Under the pieces are notes generated by a model. That model did not search any database. It was not told the DNA's origin and worked only from the letters and a program-made list of their open reading frames with translations. A stretch of 5,677 nucleotides of DNA from Sulfurovum sp. (GTDB taxonomy: Bacteria > Campylobacterota > Campylobacteria > Campylobacterales > Sulfurovaceae): positions 1-5,677 of the forward strand of contig JALSTF010000008.1 of assembly GCA_026983895.1 (NCBI GenBank), read 5' to 3'. This document shows, piece by piece, positions 5,533 through 5,677 of the stretch. The position numbers and the translations under genes are program-made. Position 1 is the stretch's first letter. Each line of letters begins with the position of its first letter.

Positions 5533-5677
5533 TTACGCACCCGTGTAGAGCTGTCTTGGCCTCGCGATCTTGGACTGTGGGTCTTTTTTGAACTCGATCC
5601 ACTGGGTAATCCATCCGATACTGCGCCCGATGACGAAGATGGGGGTGAACATTTCCCTGGGGATCTTGAGTGCGGTG
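5533..5677 (-). CDS. gltA: citrate synthase (C-terminal fragment)
   Basis: These are the last 47 codons plus the stop of a gene that continues beyond the right edge. Citrate synthase condenses acetyl-CoA and oxaloacetate to citrate; in autotrophic Campylobacterota the reductive TCA cycle runs alongside it or instead of it. The fragment reads IPREMFTPIF, GRSIGWITQW and IARPRQLYTGA. The Arg of GRSIGW and the first Arg of ARPRQ correspond to the substrate-binding R387 and R407 of E. coli GltA. The protein ends at LYTGA, lacking the roughly 12-residue tail that follows LYTG in E. coli; short ends are common in the family. It converges with nrdA across 203 bp. Confidence 0.93.
   Translation of the reverse strand, partial: TALKIPREMFTPIFVIGRSIGWITQWIEFKKDPQSKIARPRQLYTGA

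Overview
The window looks like a core chromosomal segment of a Campylobacterota (epsilonproteobacterial) genome, most like Sulfurovum or a relative. This is inferred from protein sequence style, moderate GC, T-rich promoters lacking clear -35 boxes, and gene order. The order RluA-family pseudouridine synthase (divergent), purB, nrdA matches, from memory, the origin-proximal Campylobacter jejuni order Cj0022c-Cj0023-Cj0024.

Layout, left to right. (1) 2-154 (+) is the 3' end of rlmN, followed 5 bp later by a 32-codon gene for a single-span membrane peptide (160-258). A strong hairpin overlaps its stop codon. (2) 366-1301 (-) is a complete RluA-family rRNA pseudouridine synthase, convergent with the rlmN unit. 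(3) 1302-1381 is an 80-bp divergent promoter region. (4) 1382-2713 (+) is purB. (5) 2714-2959 is a 246-bp AT-rich regulatory gap with a perfect 16-bp palindrome, a likely -10 box and a dyad/direct-repeat cluster. (6) 2960-5329 (+) is nrdA, the class Ia ribonucleotide reductase large subunit. (7) 5330-5532 is a convergent intergenic region with weak terminator-like hairpins. (8) 5533-5677 (-) is the 3' end of gltA, citrate synthase.

The most notable non-coding signal is a pair of perfect 16-bp parS centromere sites, TGTTTCACGTGAAACA, at 607-622 and 1267-1282. Both lie inside the pseudouridine synthase gene, 660 bp apart, and are translated in the same register as Phe-His-Val-Lys. A third, degenerate copy of the palindrome core lies in the first codons of purB. 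This suggests a ParB loading zone, and so a location near the chromosome origin.

Functionally the genes are housekeeping: rRNA/tRNA methylation (RlmN), rRNA pseudouridylation, AMP and purine synthesis (PurB), dNTP production (NrdA) and the TCA cycle (GltA). PurB and NrdA sit in sequence on the route to DNA precursors, but the 246-bp gap with its own promoter-like signals suggests nrdA has its own control. I see no mobile element, CRISPR array, tRNA or defence system. Apart from the parS cluster and the small membrane peptide, this is an ordinary core region.
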